Below are positions 54,439 to 63,402 of a stretch of DNA of 64,000 nucleotides, in pieces. The notes under the pieces were generated by a model. It searched no databases and had not been told where the DNA came from. It saw only the letters and a list, made by a program, of their open reading frames with translations. The DNA is taken from contig NZ_NFHH01000002.1 of assembly GCF_002161285.1 (NCBI RefSeq), positions 1 through 64,000 on the forward strand, in the 5' to 3' direction. Both the position numbers and the translations under genes were made by a program. This DNA is from Blautia sp. An81. Lineage in GTDB: Bacteria; Bacillota; Clostridia; Lachnospirales; Lachnospiraceae. Within the stretch, counting starts at the first letter, position 1. Each line of letters begins with the position of its first letter.

Positions 54439-54476
54439 TAGGACAATTATAGGACATTAATAGGACAATATGTCCT
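54439..54476. repeat. Three TAGGACA repeats at 11-bp phase plus inverted copy
   Basis: TAGGACA at 54439-54445, 54450-54456 and 54461-54467, and TGTCCT at 54471-54476, so the last pair is the palindrome AGGACA-ATA-TGTCCT. One-turn spacing suggests cooperative protein binding upstream of the chimeric reading frame at 54505. Confidence 0.6.
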
Positions 54477-54504
54477 GTTAAACAGTGATGTAGATGGAAA
54501 CAAT

Positions 54505-54888
54505 ATGAATAAATCAGATGTGATTGACAAAGAAAATTATATTCCAGGAGAACCTATTTTTACCGGGGATATTGATATCCCAGGGATGACAGAAGAAACT
54601 CTTAGATATCATTTAAAAAAGCTTACTGACAGCGGAAGCATATCTCTTACTGGTGTGTATCTGGTTACCTTTTCAATTGTGGGACCGATTCTGGGACCAT
54701 TGTTTGATAAGTATAATCTTCACAGGAAGAACTTGTCCCGCATGCTGGAAGATACGGGAACCGTCTTTTCGCCTATTATTCCATGGAGCAATATCTCTAT
54801 CTTTATCCTGGGAACGCTGGGAGTCAGTTCCTTTGAATATGCCACAATCCTTGAAGACACTTGGATTGTGGCATTTCCTGCGTTATGA
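54505..54888 (+). pseudogene. Chimeric frame: winged-helix-like start joined to NhaC antiporter 3' fragment
   Basis: The first ~47 residues end in a winged-helix-like TEETLRYHLKKLTDSGSI. From SLTGVYLVTFSIVG onward the sequence matches the C-terminal part of NhaC-type Na+/H+ antiporters (LHRKNLSRMLEDTGTVFSP, IPWSNISIFILGTLGV). The parts are joined in frame by deletion. The 127-residue product has neither a full DNA-binding domain nor a transporter. No clear ribosome site precedes the ATG. Confidence 0.65.
54839..54877 (+). terminator. Terminator of the former nhaC gene
   Basis: A perfect 12-bp stem ATGCCACAATCC (54839-54850) / GGATTGTGGCAT (54863-54874), followed by a short T-run. Confidence 0.7.
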
Positions 54889-54990
54889 AAAAGAAAGGAT
54901 GGGCCTGCTTCTTGCCATCCCCCCCTCTAGATGTTAAAATCTTTAACAGAGAAATAAATTAGAGAAACCTACTGAAGGAGCCATAAAATC

Positions 54991-55419
54991 GTGAAAAATA
55001 ATGAAAAATTCCAGACGGATGTGGAAATGGTTCCCAAGGCTCTCCGGGACCAGGCCCAGACCAGGGAGCCGGAAGAGGAAGCAATTGGACTTTATAGGAA
55101 ATTTACTACTACAAAACAAGAGCCTGTGCGGCTGGCAGCGGCCCTTCGTGGATTTTTTCTGCCTGAGGCAGAAGACCAGGAGAAAGAGGCCTATGGTATA
55201 TATCTGAAAAGCAGGATCCGCCCGGCAGTAGAAGCCCTGATTGACGGCGATGATGTAGAAAAGCTGGAAGAACTGGAGTCTCTGGGCTGGTTGGATGGAA
55301 AGAATCTGGACAGTTTTATCCGGATTGCCAGACAGAAGCAGAAAAACGCTGCACTGGTATGGTTCTTACATTTGAAAAAAGAAAAGAACGGCTTTAAAGA
55401 CAGGGATTTTTCCCTTTAG
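54991..55419 (+). CDS. Unknown protein, first gene of the VWA/MoxR/Hsp70 operon
   Basis: A 142-residue acidic helical protein with no recognised domain (YRKFTTTKQEPVRLAAALRG; LEELESLGWLDGKNLDSFIR). The GTG start has AAGGAG 9 bases upstream. It is 23 bases before the VWA-like gene and the sizes and spacing fit one operon. It may be an adaptor or substrate-recognition component of the chaperone/ATPase set; that is inferred from position only. Confidence 0.55.
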   Translation: MKNNEKFQTDVEMVPKALRDQAQTREPEEEAIGLYRKFTTTKQEPVRLAAALRGFFLPEAEDQEKEAYGIYLKSRIRPAVEALIDGDDVEKLEELESLGWLDGKNLDSFIRIARQKQKNAALVWFLHLKKEKNGFKDRDFSL

Positions 55420-55442
55420 CAGTATGAAGGCAGGTGAGAGGA

Positions 55443-56786
55443 ATGGACGGGATATTTGAGGAAAGACAGCAGGAGGAGGCTCGGAAGCGCCGGGAGGACC
55501 TGGGAATCCGGATACTGCAGAACTGCCGGAATGAGCTGTATTCTTATTTTCCTTATCTGGACGGGGCATTTGCCGGTCTGCCATACCGGCCACGGGAAAA
55601 GGACAGGACTATAGGTACAGATGGTGAGTATCTTTATTTTTCGCCGGACTTCCTAATCTGGAAATACAGGGAAAATCCCCGGAGCATCCGGCGGGGATAT
55701 CTGCATATGCTTCTACACTGTCTGTATCTCCATCCTTTTTACGGAGAAACCTTTCCGCCAGGGGAATGGAAGGACAGAGAGAGATGGAATCTGGCCTGGG
55801 ATATGTGGGTGGAAGAAATCATAGAGAGAGAACAGATACCTGACCTTTCGCCAGGGAGAGATCCTATACGGGAACAATGTTTTGGGATTATGAGAGGACA
55901 GTCTCTGTCAGCAGAGAAAATATATCATATGCTGGAAGCAGGAAGATTTCCTTATACTGCTAAGGAACTTCACAGGGCTTTTTCTTTTGATGATCATCGA
56001 TGCTGGGAGAAGAAAAAGCAGGAGAAAAAAGGAGCAGGGACCAGAAAAAAATGGGAGGAGATCCGTTCTCTTACCGGACAGAAAAAGCAGCAGAAAAAGA
56101 AAAGAGCAGGAACCCACAGTGGATCTGATGAGGAGGAAGTGGAAGTACGGTTTCGGAGAAAGTATGACTACCGAAAGTTCCTGAAACGATTTGCAGTGCC
56201 AAGGGAAGAGGTAGAGCTGGATACAGAGAGTTTTGATTATATTTTTTATAATCTGGGTATGGAGCGGTATGGGAATACTCCTTTAATCGAGCCCTTAGAA
56301 TATAAAGAGGTGAACCGGCTGGAAGAATTAGTTATTGCCATTGACACGTCCAGTTCCTGTTCAGCGGAAAGGGTCCAGGGATTTCTGGGGGAGACCTATG
56401 GGATACTGGAGGAAAAGGAGAACTTTTTTCGGAAGATGAAGGTCTATCTAATCCAATGCGACAGCTATATTCAGGATGTGAAGGTCATCCATTCTGAGGG
56501 AGAGTGGAGGGCCTACAGTAGAAATATCAAGATCCGGGGCAGAGGCGGTACAGATTTTCGTCCGGTGTTCCAATATGTCCGTGAGCAGCAGGAAAAGAAG
56601 GAAATCCGGAATCTGAAGGCCCTTATCTATTTTACAGATGGAGACGGGATTTATCCTCAGAGTAAGCCGGATTATGAAACTGCATTTGTATTTCTGGAGA
56701 AGACGGCCAAAATGGATATGGTGCCGGACTGGGCTTATAAACTGGTCGTTCCGGCAAAGACAGGGAAACAAGAGGGAGCACTATGA
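55443..56786 (+). CDS. VWA-like domain protein (DUF2201-type)
   Basis: A 447-residue cytosolic protein. The N-terminal half carries a histidine-rich motif (LHMLLHCLYLHPF near 85) and a tryptophan-rich stretch (WNLAWDMWVEEII), as in the putative metallopeptidase domain of this family. A lysine-rich linker follows, then a VWA-like domain with MIDAS residues AIDTSSSCS near 298, GGTDFRP near 361 and YFTDGDG near 393. Such proteins work with MoxR AAA+ ATPases, here the next gene, which overlaps by 4 bases. Confidence 0.8.
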   Translation: MDGIFEERQQEEARKRREDLGIRILQNCRNELYSYFPYLDGAFAGLPYRPREKDRTIGTDGEYLYFSPDFLIWKYRENPRSIRRGYLHMLLHCLYLHPFYGETFPPGEWKDRERWNLAWDMWVEEIIEREQIPDLSPGRDPIREQCFGIMRGQSLSAEKIYHMLEAGRFPYTAKELHRAFSFDDHRCWEKKKQEKKGAGTRKKWEEIRSLTGQKKQQKKKRAGTHSGSDEEEVEVRFRRKYDYRKFLKRFAVPREEVELDTESFDYIFYNLGMERYGNTPLIEPLEYKEVNRLEELVIAIDTSSSCSAERVQGFLGETYGILEEKENFFRKMKVYLIQCDSYIQDVKVIHSEGEWRAYSRNIKIRGRGGTDFRPVFQYVREQQEKKEIRNLKALIYFTDGDGIYPQSKPDYETAFVFLEKTAKMDMVPDWAYKLVVPAKTGKQEGAL

Positions 56787-58309
56787 ACATAAAAGAGGCA
56801 AAAACAGAGATTATCAATACTATTCGAGCATATAACAAGAAAGACGACCTGGGATGCTACACCTTTCCTTTGGTAAGGCAGAGGCCTATTCTCCTTATGG
56901 GACCTCCCGGAATCGGAAAGACCGCCATTATGGAGCAGGCTGCCCGGGAATGCAGAGTAGGACTGGTAGCTTACACCATTACTCACCATACCCGGCAGAG
57001 CGCTATTGGACTTCCACACATTGAGACGAAAATGTATCAGGGAAAAGAAGTTAGTGTTACAGAATATACCCTCAGCGAAATTATTGCTTCCGTGTATCGG
57101 TGCATGGAGGACACAGGAAACAAAGAAGGGATTCTCTTTATCGACGAGATTAACTGTGTATCAGAAACTCTGGCGCCGACCATGCTCCAGTTTCTTCAGA
57201 ATAAGACTTTCGGAAGTCATAAGGTGCCCAGAGGGTGGATTATTGTTGCAGCAGGAAACCCTCCGCAGTATAACAAATCCGTCCGGGAATTTGACATTGT
57301 TACTTTGGACAGAGTGCGTAAGATTGACGTAGAAGCAGACTGTGACGTATGGATGGAGTATGCCTGCCGCCAGGAAGTCCATCAGGCAATCCTATCCTAT
57401 CTGAGGATTAAGAAAGAAAATTTCTATTCTGTGGAAAACACCGTAGACGGAAAGTTTTTCGTCACAGCCAGAGGCTGGGAAGATTTGTCAGAAATCCTGA
57501 AAAGCTATGAAGCGTTCCAGATTCCTATAACGGAGGCTTTAGTCAGTCAGTATCTTCAGAAGGAAGAGACGGCCAGGGATTTTACAGCCTATTATCAGCT
57601 GTACCGAAAATATGGAACAGATTATGGGATTACGGATATACTGGAAGGCAGCCTTTCAGACAGAGACTACGAGGAAAAGGCGGCTATGGCTGGGAAAGGC
57701 GGTTTTGAAGAGAGGTTTACGGTAGTGAACCTTCTGATGGGAGCTCTTCATACCTCCTTTGCCGGCTTTGCAGGAAGAGAAGGAAAGCTTATCAGCCTTC
57801 ACGAAGCCCTGGGCTATCTGAAAAACTATGTCCGGGAACACGGAGAAATCCAGGACATAGAGGCCTTTATCCAGAACCGAAGGAACAGTATGGAAGTGAA
57901 GATAGAAGCAGGATTGATGACGGAGAAAGAAATCGGAAAAGAAAACTGGGTGATTGGAAAGCTGGAAGAATATTGCCTGAACCTGAAAAAAGAACATATC
58001 CGGAAATCTTCAGAAGGATTTGAAAGGATTAAAGAGTATTTCAGCAGAGAGACTCATGAGAGAAGCAAGGAGATAGAGAAAATCCTGGAACAGACAGAAA
58101 GAGCCTTTAGATTTGCAGAGAAGTCCTTTGGAGACGGACAGGATATGGTACTTTTTGTATCCGGCTTGACCCAGGACACTCTGGCTATGGATTTCCTCAG
58201 CCTTCATGAAAGTCCGCTGTATATGAAATGGAGCGAAAAGCTTCTTTACAGGAAGGAAGAGGAAAAGCTTCTGGAAGAATGCAGGAAGGAAGAAAGCATG
58301 CTGGAATAG
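56783..58309 (+). CDS. MoxR-family AAA+ ATPase
   Basis: A 508-residue AAA+ ATPase: Walker A GPPGIGKTA near 37, Walker B ILFIDEINC near 114, sensor 1 AAGNPP near 154 and an arginine-finger region near 172. A long helical C-terminus follows. It starts by ATGA overlap with the VWA gene, so the two are coupled. MoxR/VWA pairs act like chaperones that remodel or activate other complexes; the Hsp70 and J-domain genes downstream support a protein-remodelling role. Confidence 0.87.
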   Translation: MNIKEAKTEIINTIRAYNKKDDLGCYTFPLVRQRPILLMGPPGIGKTAIMEQAARECRVGLVAYTITHHTRQSAIGLPHIETKMYQGKEVSVTEYTLSEIIASVYRCMEDTGNKEGILFIDEINCVSETLAPTMLQFLQNKTFGSHKVPRGWIIVAAGNPPQYNKSVREFDIVTLDRVRKIDVEADCDVWMEYACRQEVHQAILSYLRIKKENFYSVENTVDGKFFVTARGWEDLSEILKSYEAFQIPITEALVSQYLQKEETARDFTAYYQLYRKYGTDYGITDILEGSLSDRDYEEKAAMAGKGGFEERFTVVNLLMGALHTSFAGFAGREGKLISLHEALGYLKNYVREHGEIQDIEAFIQNRRNSMEVKIEAGLMTEKEIGKENWVIGKLEEYCLNLKKEHIRKSSEGFERIKEYFSRETHERSKEIEKILEQTERAFRFAEKSFGDGQDMVLFVSGLTQDTLAMDFLSLHESPLYMKWSEKLLYRKEEEKLLEECRKEESMLE

Positions 58310-58393
58310 CAGACGCTTTTCTTATAAATGATGACATGGCCGGTTTTTGGCTGAAAAGCCGCCGGTATTAGAAAGACAGGAAGGGGGGATTTT

Positions 58394-60193
58394 ATGTCAT
58401 ATCTTTTAGGCATTGACCTGGGAACTACCAATTCCCTGGGCTGCGTATATAAAGATGGAAGGATTCAGCTGATTCCCAATCGCTACGGTTCCTATCTTAC
58501 GCCCAGCGTAGTCAGTGTAGATGAAAACCAGGAAATTATTGTAGGTGAAATTGCAAAGGAACGGCTTATTACCGCTCCTGAAAGAACGGCCAGTTCTTTC
58601 AAGCGGTTTATGGGAGAAGAGAAGACCTTTCATCTGGGAGGCCTTAACTTTACCCCGGAGGAACTGTCCAGTTTTGTGGTCCGCTCTATTGTGGAGGATG
58701 CCCAGGCTTATCTGGGAGAGGAGATTGAGGAAGTGATCATTTCGGTTCCTGCTTATTTCCACGACAAGCAGCGGTATGCCACGAAAAAGGCAGGGCTGCT
58801 GGCCGGGGTCCAGGTCCATCGGCTGATCAATGAGCCCAGTGCGGCGGCTTTGGCCTCCTATATGGATAACGGAGAAGAGCAGCTGTTTCTGGTCTTTGAT
58901 TTCGGAGGAGGAACTCTGGACGTATCCATTGTGGACTGCTTTGAAAATGTGGTGGAAATTGAGGCTGTGGCAGGAAATAACCATCTGGGAGGGGATGATT
59001 TCCATCAGATTATGGTGGAAGCCTTTCTGAAAGAGCATGGCATTCCAAAGGGTGATGTGTCCAAAAAGGATTTGGCGGTACTGGAAAGACAGGCGGAAAA
59101 ATGCAAGCGGGAATTGAGCGACGCCCAGGAAAGCAGGATGACTGCCTGGATAAAGGGGCAGGAGTATACCAGTGTATATACCAACCGCCGGCTGGTGGAG
59201 GAAAGCGCCGGAATCTTCTATAAGATTAAGGAGGTGCTGAACCATGCGGTAAAAAGTGCCCAGATACGTCCGGAGGATTTGTCTGATATTGTTATGGCAG
59301 GAGGTTCCAGCAAGATGCCTGTTGTCACATCCTATGTATCTCACTTGTTCCACCGGGAGCCTCAGATTAATCTGAACAGTGATGAAATGATTGTCCGGGG
59401 ATTGGGGTATCTCTGCGGCGTTAAGGCAAGGGAACAGTCGATCAAAGACTATGTACTGACGGATATCTGCCCATTTTCTCTGGGAACAGCCACCAAAAAT
59501 GCCAGCGATGCCAGCAACCCTTATTTTACCCCGATCATTCCCAGAAATACCGTGCTCCCCTGTTCCAGAGTCCATAGATTTTACACGGCGGAAGACCATC
59601 AGAGACAGGTGACCTTCCCGGTGCTTCAGGGGGAACATGTCTATGCCAGAGACAACCGGAAACTGGCGGAGTATACCTTGACGGTTCCTGATGGTCCTGC
59701 GGGACAGGAGGCTTTGGATGTACGGTTTACCTATGATATTGACGGAATCCTTCTGGCGGATATACAGGTGGTCTCTACAGGCCATACTATCAGCAGCGTG
59801 GTGTCTCAGACCGTGGATGACGAGAGGCTCCAGGCCAGGATGAAGGAACTGGAGAAGCTGAAGGTACATCCCCGGGAGGTTACAGAGAACAAGCTCCTCC
59901 TCAGCCGGCTGACGACACTCTGTGAGGAATGCCCTCCCAGCCAGAGGGAATATTTTGCAGGCCTTATCGCTCTTTTTGAGAAGGTTCTGGAAGAACAGAA
60001 TCCCAGAAAGATTAAAAAATACGGGGAACAGATTCAGGACACCATTGATAACTTTTCCCTGGGAGAGGCTTTGGATGACTTTGATTTCTGGGGAGATTTT
60101 TATCAGGAAGAGGGAGAAGAAGAGAAGGAACAGGAGGAGAAACCAGAAGAAGATCTGGATTTTATGGAGTTTAGTAAAAAATGGACAAATTAA
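58394..60193 (+). CDS. Hsp70-family chaperone (divergent DnaK)
   Basis: A 599-residue Hsp70. The ATPase domain is complete: GIDLGTTNSLGCVY at the N-terminus, SVPAYFHDKQR near 120, FDFGGGTLDVSIVD near 171 and AGGSSKMPVV near 302. The substrate-binding part is present (residues about 360-500), and the C-terminus ends in an acidic Glu-rich tail instead of the EEVD-like end. It is a specialised paralogue, not the main DnaK, as no grpE or hrcA is nearby. It overlaps the J-domain gene by 13 bases. Confidence 0.88.
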   Translation: MSYLLGIDLGTTNSLGCVYKDGRIQLIPNRYGSYLTPSVVSVDENQEIIVGEIAKERLITAPERTASSFKRFMGEEKTFHLGGLNFTPEELSSFVVRSIVEDAQAYLGEEIEEVIISVPAYFHDKQRYATKKAGLLAGVQVHRLINEPSAAALASYMDNGEEQLFLVFDFGGGTLDVSIVDCFENVVEIEAVAGNNHLGGDDFHQIMVEAFLKEHGIPKGDVSKKDLAVLERQAEKCKRELSDAQESRMTAWIKGQEYTSVYTNRRLVEESAGIFYKIKEVLNHAVKSAQIRPEDLSDIVMAGGSSKMPVVTSYVSHLFHREPQINLNSDEMIVRGLGYLCGVKAREQSIKDYVLTDICPFSLGTATKNASDASNPYFTPIIPRNTVLPCSRVHRFYTAEDHQRQVTFPVLQGEHVYARDNRKLAEYTLTVPDGPAGQEALDVRFTYDIDGILLADIQVVSTGHTISSVVSQTVDDERLQARMKELEKLKVHPREVTENKLLLSRLTTLCEECPPSQREYFAGLIALFEKVLEEQNPRKIKKYGEQIQDTIDNFSLGEALDDFDFWGDFYQEEGEEEKEQEEKPEEDLDFMEFSKKWTN

Positions 60194-61461
60194 CAGCCCA
60201 AAAGGTTCTGGGCGTCAGCCCCGGAGTTTCGAAAAAGGAGATTAAGAAAGCTTATGCGGCAATGCTCCGTATGTATCACCCTGAGGATTATCCTCAGGAA
60301 TTCCAGCGGATACAGGAAGCTTATGAGGTTTTGATAAAAGGAAACGGAGACGGCGGAGGTTTCTGGGAAGAAAAGGAAGCGGATATGGAAACCGGGGTTC
60401 CCCAAGAGAGACAGGAAGAAAGCCAGAACCGGGAAAGTGAATTCGAGGCGGAAGAATCAGGCCAGCAGGAGAATGAAGAGGAGCCTGATACAGAGGAGCC
60501 GGGGCAGCAGGAACAGGAGCCTCTGAACTGGAAAGAATTGGAGCAGGAGGAATCTTTCCGCCAGGCAGGAGACAACTGGGAAACCTGGAAACGACAGCGG
60601 GAAGAGGAGCTTCGCAGGGAAGAAGAGGAAAGAAGGAAGTTTCAGGAAGAGGAAGCCCGCAGAGCCCGGCAGCAGGAAGAGCGTTACCGCAGGGCCAGAC
60701 AGGAAGAAGAACTGAGAAAAGCCCGGGAGAAAATAGACTTTGAAAAGATTGAATGGAAGGCCCGGGAGGAAAAGGAGCTGAAAGACCAGGCTAATATAGC
60801 CCTGGCCCTCAAGGATCTGGAAATCATCCTTACCACAAATTCGAAAAAACACCGGCTGAAATGCTATGAGGACTTCTTTGCCAAAGAAGAATATAAAGAC
60901 CTGCTTTTTGACCCAGAGTGTGTGGAAGGAGTCTGCAGACTCCTGGAGAATACTCACCTGAAACGGGAAGTCTATGAGATATTCGCCAGAGAATATCACA
61001 TGCGCGAATATCAGCCTGAACAGTTAAAGCCCGGTGCCAGAAAGCTGTATCATATCCTGGATTCTCACTGTAAGTTTAAGAAAAAAAGACGTAAATATTA
61101 TATTGGCGGATGGATTTTTGTAGCGGTATTGGTGCTGCTGAGAAGTATGATGAGAGCTACAGATGACAACGACTGGTTCTACTTTCTTCTTGCTCTGGTG
61201 ATAGCGGGCTTGTACTGGGGATACAGCCGTCTGCTGAAATATTATTCCAGATGGCGGATACATATTGTCTACAGTCTGCTGATCACAGTCAGCCAGTTTA
61301 TCATGCTTATGGCAGAAGCCTATACGCCTCTTCTGGGAAATCAGGAGGCGGGAGATACCTTCGGGGCTTTGGTCTTTACCGGAGGGTGCCTGTATTTTCT
61401 GATAACAGTGGCTGCTTATATAATCACCAGAATCCTACATAGATTTAAGAGACATGGATAA
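60181..61461 (+). CDS. Membrane-anchored J-domain protein with HPE in place of HPD
   Basis: A 426-residue co-chaperone. Residues 1-55 form a J-domain (KVLGVSPGVSKKEIKKAYAA; EFQRIQEAYEVL), but the HPD loop that activates Hsp70 reads HPED, so the aspartate is displaced. A long Glu/Arg/Gln-rich coiled coil (60-200) follows, then a helical region and four C-terminal membrane segments (about 310-420). It is coupled to the Hsp70 gene by overlap and would recruit it to the membrane. Confidence 0.82.
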   Translation: MDKLTAQKVLGVSPGVSKKEIKKAYAAMLRMYHPEDYPQEFQRIQEAYEVLIKGNGDGGGFWEEKEADMETGVPQERQEESQNRESEFEAEESGQQENEEEPDTEEPGQQEQEPLNWKELEQEESFRQAGDNWETWKRQREEELRREEEERRKFQEEEARRARQQEERYRRARQEEELRKAREKIDFEKIEWKAREEKELKDQANIALALKDLEIILTTNSKKHRLKCYEDFFAKEEYKDLLFDPECVEGVCRLLENTHLKREVYEIFAREYHMREYQPEQLKPGARKLYHILDSHCKFKKKRRKYYIGGWIFVAVLVLLRSMMRATDDNDWFYFLLALVIAGLYWGYSRLLKYYSRWRIHIVYSLLITVSQFIMLMAEAYTPLLGNQEAGDTFGALVFTGGCLYFLITVAAYIITRILHRFKRHG

Positions 61462-61480
61462 GATCTGGAGAGGTAGGTCG

Positions 61481-61526
61481 ACTTGTGAAAAAACAAGTAG
61501 AATAACAAGCATACAAGCACTATAAT
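61481..61526 (+). promoter_or_regulatory. Promoter region of the sugar kinase gene
   Basis: ACTTGT-GAAAAA-ACAAGT (61481-61498) is an inverted repeat, followed by further ACAAGC copies and TATAAT (61521-61526). No good -35 box is seen, which is common for regulated sugar genes. AGGAGGG precedes the start at 61608. Confidence 0.45.
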
Positions 61527-61607
61527 GTAAATTAGAATGTTAATAAAGTGTAAAGCTGTCCGCCGGGATGGGGACAGAATAAACCAGAAAAACAGGAGGG
61601 TATTTAC

Positions 61608-63209
61608 ATGAGCGCAGAAAAGAACAAAAAAGCAATTCAGGAAGGCCGGGCGGTACTTGGTATCGAGCTTGGTTCCACCAGGATCAAAGCAGTGCTGGTC
61701 AACGAGGAGAATCAGCCCATTGCTTCCGGAAGCCATGAATGGGAAAACCAGTATGTAAACAATATCTGGACCTACAGCGAGGAAGCGATCTGGACAGGTA
61801 TCCAGGACAGCTATCAGGACATGGCCAGAGATGTGAAAGAAAAGTACGGAGTGGAGATCACAAAGCTGGGAGCCATCGGCTTCAGCGCCATGATGCACGG
61901 CTATATGCCTTTTGACAAAGAGGGAAATCTTCTGGTGCCTTTCCGTACATGGAGAAACACCATGACAGAGAAAGCCAGCGAAGAACTGACAGAACTGTTT
62001 GCTTATCATATTCCTCAGAGATGGAGTATTGCTCACCTGTATCAGGCTATGCTGAACAAAGAAGAGCATGTAAAGGATATTACCTTTATGACCACTCTGG
62101 AAGGGTATGTGCACTGGAAACTTACTGGAGAGAAGGTTCTGGGAGTAGGAGAAGCTTCTGGTATGTTCCCGGTAGATATGAATATTAAGAATTATGATCA
62201 GAAGAGAATGGAGCAGTTTGAGAATCTGGCCGCTCCTTACGGATATCCATGGAAGCTCCATGAAATCCTGCCGAAAGTCCTTCTGGCAGGAGAAGAGGCA
62301 GGCCGCCTTACAGAAGAAGGAGCAAAACTTCTGGATACCACCGGAAAACTGGAAGCAGGAGTTCCTTTCTGTCCTCCGGAAGGAGATGCAGGAACAGGAA
62401 TGGTAGCTACTAACAGTGTAGCCCAGAGAACAGGAAACGTATCTGCTGGAACCTCTGTATTCTCCATGGTAGTTCTGGAAAAAGAGCTGTCTAAGGTTTA
62501 TCCGGAAATTGACCTGGTAACTACACCTACAGGAAATCTGGTAGCTATGGTACACTGCAATAACTGTACTTCAGACTTAAATGCCTGGGTGGGAATCTTC
62601 AGAGAATTTTCAGAAGCCATGGGCATTCAGGTGGACATGAACCAGCTTTTCGGCACTCTTTACAGAAAGGCTATGGAAGGGGAGGCAGACTGCGGCGGAC
62701 TGCTGGCTTACAACTATTTCTCCGGAGAGCATATCACCGGATTTGAAGAGGGACGTCCTCTCTTTGTCCGCACACCGGAGAGCAGATTCAATCTGGCAAA
62801 CTTTATGAGAGTAAATCTGTTCACTTCTCTGGGCGCTTTAAAGACTGGTATGGATATCCTTCTGAAGGAAGAAGGCGTGAAGCTGGACAAGATCCTGGGA
62901 CATGGAGGTCTGTTCAAGACCAAAGGCGTAGGACAGAATATCCTGGCTGCAGCTATTGATACTCCTGTAACTGTTATGGAGACAGCAGGAGAAGGCGGCG
63001 CCTGGGGTATTGCGGTACTGGCTTCCTATCTGATCAATAAAGAAGAAGGAGAGACTCTGGAAGAGTATCTGGATAATAAAGTCTTTGCTGGACAGGAAGG
63101 CGTTGAAGTACAGCCGGATGAGAATGATGTCAAAGGCTTTGATGAATTTATGGTAAGATACAAAGAAGGTCTGGCCATTGAGCGGGCAGCAGTAGACCAT
63201 CTGAAATAA
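61608..63209 (+). CDS. FGGY-family carbohydrate kinase
   Basis: A 533-residue sugar kinase of the FGGY family (xylulokinase/ribulokinase group). The N-terminal ATP/phosphate motif [14 protein letters not shown], the substrate region [14 protein letters not shown] and the C-terminal ATP-binding [14 protein letters not shown] are visible. It would phosphorylate a pentulose such as L-ribulose or D-xylulose; sequence alone does not decide. AACAGGAGGG precedes the ATG. Genes that might name the pathway are outside the window or absent; a long inverted repeat follows. Confidence 0.88.
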   Translation: MSAEKNKKAIQEGRAVLGIELGSTRIKAVLVNEENQPIASGSHEWENQYVNNIWTYSEEAIWTGIQDSYQDMARDVKEKYGVEITKLGAIGFSAMMHGYMPFDKEGNLLVPFRTWRNTMTEKASEELTELFAYHIPQRWSIAHLYQAMLNKEEHVKDITFMTTLEGYVHWKLTGEKVLGVGEASGMFPVDMNIKNYDQKRMEQFENLAAPYGYPWKLHEILPKVLLAGEEAGRLTEEGAKLLDTTGKLEAGVPFCPPEGDAGTGMVATNSVAQRTGNVSAGTSVFSMVVLEKELSKVYPEIDLVTTPTGNLVAMVHCNNCTSDLNAWVGIFREFSEAMGIQVDMNQLFGTLYRKAMEGEADCGGLLAYNYFSGEHITGFEEGRPLFVRTPESRFNLANFMRVNLFTSLGALKTGMDILLKEEGVKLDKILGHGGLFKTKGVGQNILAAAIDTPVTVMETAGEGGAWGIAVLASYLINKEEGETLEEYLDNKVFAGQEGVEVQPDENDVKGFDEFMVRYKEGLAIERAAVDHLK

Positions 63210-63225
63210 AAGATAAACTGCAGGA

Positions 63226-63383
63226 CCAGGGGGCTGCTGCATTAAGCGTATATCAGGAATATTTATACATTTTATGCGAATTTGTCGAGTATGGCTTTGA
63301 GACCATAGGCTCAAAGCAACGCAGACTGAGCAATAAAATGTATAAATATTCTCGATTTTATCTTAATGCAGCGGTCCCCTGGA
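63226..63383. repeat. Long imperfect inverted repeat (~158 bp), MITE-like
   Basis: Outer arms CCAGGGG...GCTGCATTAAG pair with CTTAATGCAGC...CCCCTGG. The middle arms GAATATTTATACATTTTAT (63257-63275) pair perfectly with 63332-63350. The tip holds GCTTTGAG-ACCATAGG-CTCAAAGC (63294-63317). It carries no open frame. It could be a miniature transposon, a large terminator or a structured RNA. Confidence 0.75.
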
Positions 63384-63402
63384 CTGATATGGGAGGAAGA
63401 CT

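Noticed and set aside
54439-54476. Start of a CRISPR array in the TAGGACA repeats
   Set aside because: Repeats are 7 bp with 11-bp period, far too short; they fit an operator.
58406-59869. 487-codon minus-strand open frame
   Set aside because: It is antisense to the Hsp70 gene, whose motifs are unambiguous.
61416-62555. 379-codon minus-strand open frame
   Set aside because: It is antisense to the end of the J-domain gene and the FGGY kinase, both well supported.
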